A DNA stretch of 46,368 bases, taken from assembly GCA_031292145.1 (NCBI GenBank), contig JARLHR010000214.1, forward strand, positions 1-46,368. Reading direction: 5' to 3'. Positions 43,979 through 46,368 of this stretch are shown in pieces. Under the pieces are notes generated by a model. It made no database searches, was not told the DNA's origin, and saw nothing but the letters and a program-made list of their open reading frames with translations. The translations under genes and the position numbers were made by a program. The stretch is from Clostridium sp. GTDB taxonomy: Bacteria; Bacillota; Clostridia; Clostridiales; Clostridiaceae. Position 1 is the first letter of the stretch, and each line of letters begins with the position of its first letter.

Positions 43979-45046
43979 ATGGAAAATGGAAAATATGTTG
44001 CATATGTTGGAACCTATACTTATGGTGATAGCAAGGGTATTTATAAATTAACACTTAATGAAAATAAATCTATTATTGAAGATATTGAACTTGTCAGCGA
44101 ACTTAGCTATCCTACTTATTTAACAGTTAACAAAAATAATACACATCTTTATTCTGTTGTAAAAAATGGTGAAAAAGGTGGTATAGCAGCTTTTGAAATA
44201 AATCCTGCTGATTATAGTCTAAGAGCCTTAAATTGCAATTTTAAGCATGGAAAATCTCCTTGTCATATAATTTTAGATAAAAATGACGAATATGTTTTCA
44301 CCTCAAATTATCATGAAGCAGAACTTGTCTCTTATGAAATTGCATCAGATGGCAGTATAGAAAAAGAGATTGATTCAGTAATTCATAAAGGTTCTGGACC
44401 TAATAAACCTAGACAGGATAGCGCCCATATTCATTTTGCTGGCTTTACTTCTGATAATGAATACATATATACTGTTGATTTAGGTTTAGATAAATTATCC
44501 CTATATAAATTAAAAGATGGGTATTTTAAAGAAGAAGCAGATAAATGCATAAATATAAAACCTGGTTCAGGGCCAAGACATATGACTTTTCATCCTAATG
44601 GTAATTTTTCATATTTACTTAATGAACTTAGTTCGGAAGTTACTGTTTTAAAATACGATAAAATTAACCATTCCTTTAAGGAAATACAATATATCTCCAT
44701 GCTCCCTTCAGATTGTTTAATGGAAAACACTGGTGGTGCAATTCATATATCCTTCAATGGAGATTATTTATACACTTCAAATCGTGGATATGATAGTATA
44801 ACAGTATTTAAAGTTGATTCAGTTTCTGGTAAATTAACTTTTGTATCAAACACTAAACTTCAAGGACAATCTCCTCGTGATTTTTCTTTATCTCCTTCAG
44901 GTAAATTTTTAATTGCAGCCAATCAAACTACAAATAATGTGGAACTGTACTCTATAAATGAATTAACTGGTGAACTAACTTATTTAAATGTATCCGAACA
45001 TATACCTAATCCTGTTTGCATTAAGTTTCTAAATTACCATATGTAA
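43979..45046 (+). CDS. pgl: Lactonase family protein, 6-phosphogluconolactonase-like
   Basis: This 355-residue protein belongs to the YbhE/YkgB seven-bladed beta-propeller lactonases (PF10282). It begins YVAYVGTYTYGDSKGIYKL and has blade motifs such as SPCHIILDKNDEYVFTSNYH, GSGPRHMTFHPNGNFSYLLN and SPRDFSLSPSGKFLIAANQT. Family members hydrolyse 6-phosphogluconolactone in the pentose phosphate pathway; other lactones are possible. ATG 43979 has GGAGG eight bases upstream, while the ATG at 43964 precedes that RBS. No signal peptide is present. It stands alone, with a strong hairpin at its end. Confidence 0.88.
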   Translation: MENGKYVAYVGTYTYGDSKGIYKLTLNENKSIIEDIELVSELSYPTYLTVNKNNTHLYSVVKNGEKGGIAAFEINPADYSLRALNCNFKHGKSPCHIILDKNDEYVFTSNYHEAELVSYEIASDGSIEKEIDSVIHKGSGPNKPRQDSAHIHFAGFTSDNEYIYTVDLGLDKLSLYKLKDGYFKEEADKCINIKPGSGPRHMTFHPNGNFSYLLNELSSEVTVLKYDKINHSFKEIQYISMLPSDCLMENTGGAIHISFNGDYLYTSNRGYDSITVFKVDSVSGKLTFVSNTKLQGQSPRDFSLSPSGKFLIAANQTTNNVELYSINELTGELTYLNVSEHIPNPVCIKFLNYHM

Positions 45047-45070
45047 TATTCCCCTTCTTTATTGTAAACT

Positions 45071-45106
45071 AATTTCAACCACTACAAAAATGTAGTGGTT
45101 GAAATT
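45071..45106. terminator. Bidirectional terminator between pgl and CAP genes
   Basis: A long perfect stem AATTTCAACCACTACA / TGTAGTGGTTGAAATT with a 4-nt loop lies between two convergent genes and can end both. Confidence 0.88.
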
Positions 45107-45136
45107 TATACTCAATTTAATTTTTATTGCTAATCA

Positions 45137-45799
45137 TTAGTTTGAGAATTCTTGTGTTCCCATGTATTTGCTGTTTCCGTAGATTACTCCTATACCAACC
45201 TTAGTATATTTTTCATTCATCATATTTGCTCTATGACCTGGTGAGTTCCACCATTGGTTAAATAATTCAACTGGGTCAGTGTTGTTACATGCAATATTCT
45301 CTCCTGCTGAAGTATAATCATAGCCTATTGTATGTAACCAGTTTGTCCACTTAGTTCCATCTGGATTTATATGATTAAAGAAGTTATTTTGAACCATGTC
45401 GTCACTCTTATATCTTGCAACTTGTACTAATGTATTATCTATAGTTAATGGCTGAAGACCAGCTTCTGTTCTTTTTTCATTCATTAACTGAAGAATCTTA
45501 TCCTCGGCAGAATTTTGTATGCTTATTGGATAATTTGTTGGCAGATTAGGCAGCCCCTGTACATCTACTGAAGTTGCATTTGTACCACCTGTTGGAATTA
45601 TTCCTGCATTGCTAAAGTTATACCCATTATTAGGATTCATAAATAAGCCTGTATTTAAAAGATTATTTGCAATCGTATTGCTATAATCGTTAGCATTTGA
45701 ATTAATTGTTGCTGCAGATACTCCTAATGATGAGAAACTCCCTATTGTTGTAGCCGCAATAACTGTAGTTACTATTCTTCTTAAATCATTCTTTCTCAT
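45137..45799 (-). CDS. Secreted CAP (SCP/PR1-like) domain protein
   Basis: This 220-residue protein has a Sec signal peptide (basic MRKNDLRR, hydrophobic TTVIAATTIGSFSSLGV, likely cleavage after residue 29). A Gly/Asn-rich linker to about residue 90 follows, then a YkwD-like CAP domain: ILQLMNEKRTEAGLQPL, FFNHINPDGTKWTNWL, YTSAGENIA and LFNQWWNSPGHRANMM. The histidines in NHINPDG and PGHR are the conserved cavity residues of the family. Bacterial CAP proteins are extracellular and often linked to sporulation or the cell wall, but no catalytic activity is settled. AAAGGAG precedes the ATG. A possible promoter (TTGAAT, 16 bp, TAAGAT) is about 120 bp upstream. Confidence 0.92.
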   Translation of the reverse strand: MRKNDLRRIVTTVIAATTIGSFSSLGVSAATINSNANDYSNTIANNLLNTGLFMNPNNGYNFSNAGIIPTGGTNATSVDVQGLPNLPTNYPISIQNSAEDKILQLMNEKRTEAGLQPLTIDNTLVQVARYKSDDMVQNNFFNHINPDGTKWTNWLHTIGYDYTSAGENIACNNTDPVELFNQWWNSPGHRANMMNEKYTKVGIGVIYGNSKYMGTQEFSN

Positions 45800-45847
45800 T
45801 AGTTTTTCTCCTTTTATATGTTTTATTTGCCTTCTTGATTTTTACAT

Positions 45848-45880
45848 AAACAACAAATGTTTTTTAAGTTTTTGTTGTTT
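45848..45880 (-). other. Inverted repeat in 5' leader of CAP gene
   Basis: Perfect 10-bp arms AAACAACAAA / TTTGTTGTTT (45848-45857 and 45871-45880) lie about 50-80 bases before the CAP start and would form a leader hairpin. The rest of 45800-46141 has no gene that I can support. Confidence 0.5.
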
Positions 45881-46141
45881 TCAAGTAAGGGCATGTCTCT
45901 ATCTTATCATCTTTTCGACAATATTCAACACATCTTTTTCTTAATTAATTGATTTAAAACATATTAGCTCAAACTCACTTTAGTATGTTCTTGTATGCTT
46001 CTTTATGCACCATGATATTATTTAACACCTTAATACTCCAAGGCTGCTCCCCTATATTTTTCTAACAACAAATTCAAATACCCATTTCCACAGAACAAAG
46101 TGGCTGCTCCACGCTCCTTCGGAAAAGACAGTCTCAATACA

Positions 46142-46170
46142 TTGGAAAAACATAATCCACCTGGTATAAT
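46142..46170 (+). promoter_or_regulatory. Sigma-A-type promoter
   Basis: TTGGAA (46142-46147) and TATAAT (46165-46170) with an exact 17-bp spacer and a following AAAGCA lie 47 bp before the start codon of the partial gene at 46218. Confidence 0.8.
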
Positions 46171-46217
46171 AAAGCAAGTTATAATTTAAGACAATAATTT
46201 AAATTTGGAGTGAACGT

Positions 46218-46368
46218 ATGAAAAAAGATATAAGCAAATTAACAAAATCGAAAATTATACTATATAGTTTTATTGCAATGACTATTATAGTTGGTGCATG
46301 TTCAGTAGGTACTCATTTTGTTGGAAATGTAACAAAGTATTGGCTTTATTTTATAACTACTAATTATG
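46218..46368 (+). CDS. Partial gene: membrane protein or lipoprotein N-terminus
   Basis: Fifty codons are visible, starting MKKDISKLTKSKIILYSFIA, with a hydrophobic stretch MTIIVGACSVGTHFVG. The basic start and hydrophobic core fit a membrane anchor or a signal peptide; VGAC could be a lipobox. A GGAGTGA site and a clear promoter precede it. The gene runs off the window and the family cannot be told; membrane sensor kinases and peptidoglycan-related proteins often begin this way. Confidence 0.7.
   Translation, partial: MKKDISKLTKSKIILYSFIAMTIIVGACSVGTHFVGNVTKYWLYFITTNY

Noticed and set aside
1-46368. CRISPR array, tRNA or rRNA genes, prophage structural genes
   Set aside because: No regularly spaced repeats, tRNA-like cloverleaf, rRNA segments or phage structural proteins were seen on reading.

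Overview
The window is AT-rich (roughly 70-75% A+T by eye), with strong GGAGG-type ribosome binding sites and gene families typical of Clostridium sensu stricto (DUF1659/DUF2922 pair, several Rpn-type nucleases, DUF975, YkwD-like CAP protein, LytTR-DUF3021). I infer a solventogenic or butyric Clostridium chromosome; the species cannot be fixed from the sequence. No tRNA, rRNA, CRISPR array or intact transposase gene was seen.

Bases 1-8.7 kb hold the 3' end of a group II intron, a palindromic MITE-like element, a retropepsin-like protease with a small partner, the DUF1659/DUF2922 pair, two Rpn nucleases, a NERD-HRDC protein, a DUF2075 nuclease-helicase with a MazG-like pyrophosphohydrolase, and a MutT-type NUDIX enzyme. 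Two unrelated genes share a ~90 bp upstream leader repeat.

Bases 8.7-35.6 kb are a defence island read almost entirely from the minus strand. In transcription order it contains: an HNH endonuclease gene with a multi-pass membrane protein; a putative type II endonuclease with a B3-like C-terminal domain next to a C5-cytosine methyltransferase (DrmMII-like), closed by a strong terminator; a nuclease-like gene overlapping drmE, then drmA and drmB (DISARM class 2 core, no drmC seen); two very small ORFs; a hypothetical gene; vsr; an McrB-like AAA+ GTPase overlapping a DUF2357 (McrC-like) nuclease; a second PD-(D/E)XK protein and a hypothetical partner; a hypoxanthine-DNA glycosylase; and a membrane-anchored KAP NTPase. 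The left edge carries a scar where a fragment of a second DUF2357 gene is joined to the C-terminal third of a DUF3427 helicase.

The likely logic is layered. The methyltransferase marks self DNA for the restriction enzyme and DISARM. Vsr repairs T:G mismatches that arise when 5-methylcytosine deaminates. The McrBC-like module may cut foreign modified DNA. KAP, HNH-membrane, DUF2075-MazG and Rpn genes are further candidate defence functions.

Bases 35.6-43.8 kb are a gene graveyard: two intact and two broken copies of a COG4997 pyrophosphohydrolase, and remnants of tag, fic, an AAA-ATPase-like gene, lytTR, DUF3021 and DUF805, between intact TPR, pRiA4b-ORF3-like and Uma2 genes. Bases 43.9-46.4 kb return to ordinary chromosome: a 6-phosphogluconolactonase-like protein, a secreted CAP protein and the start of a membrane protein or lipoprotein.
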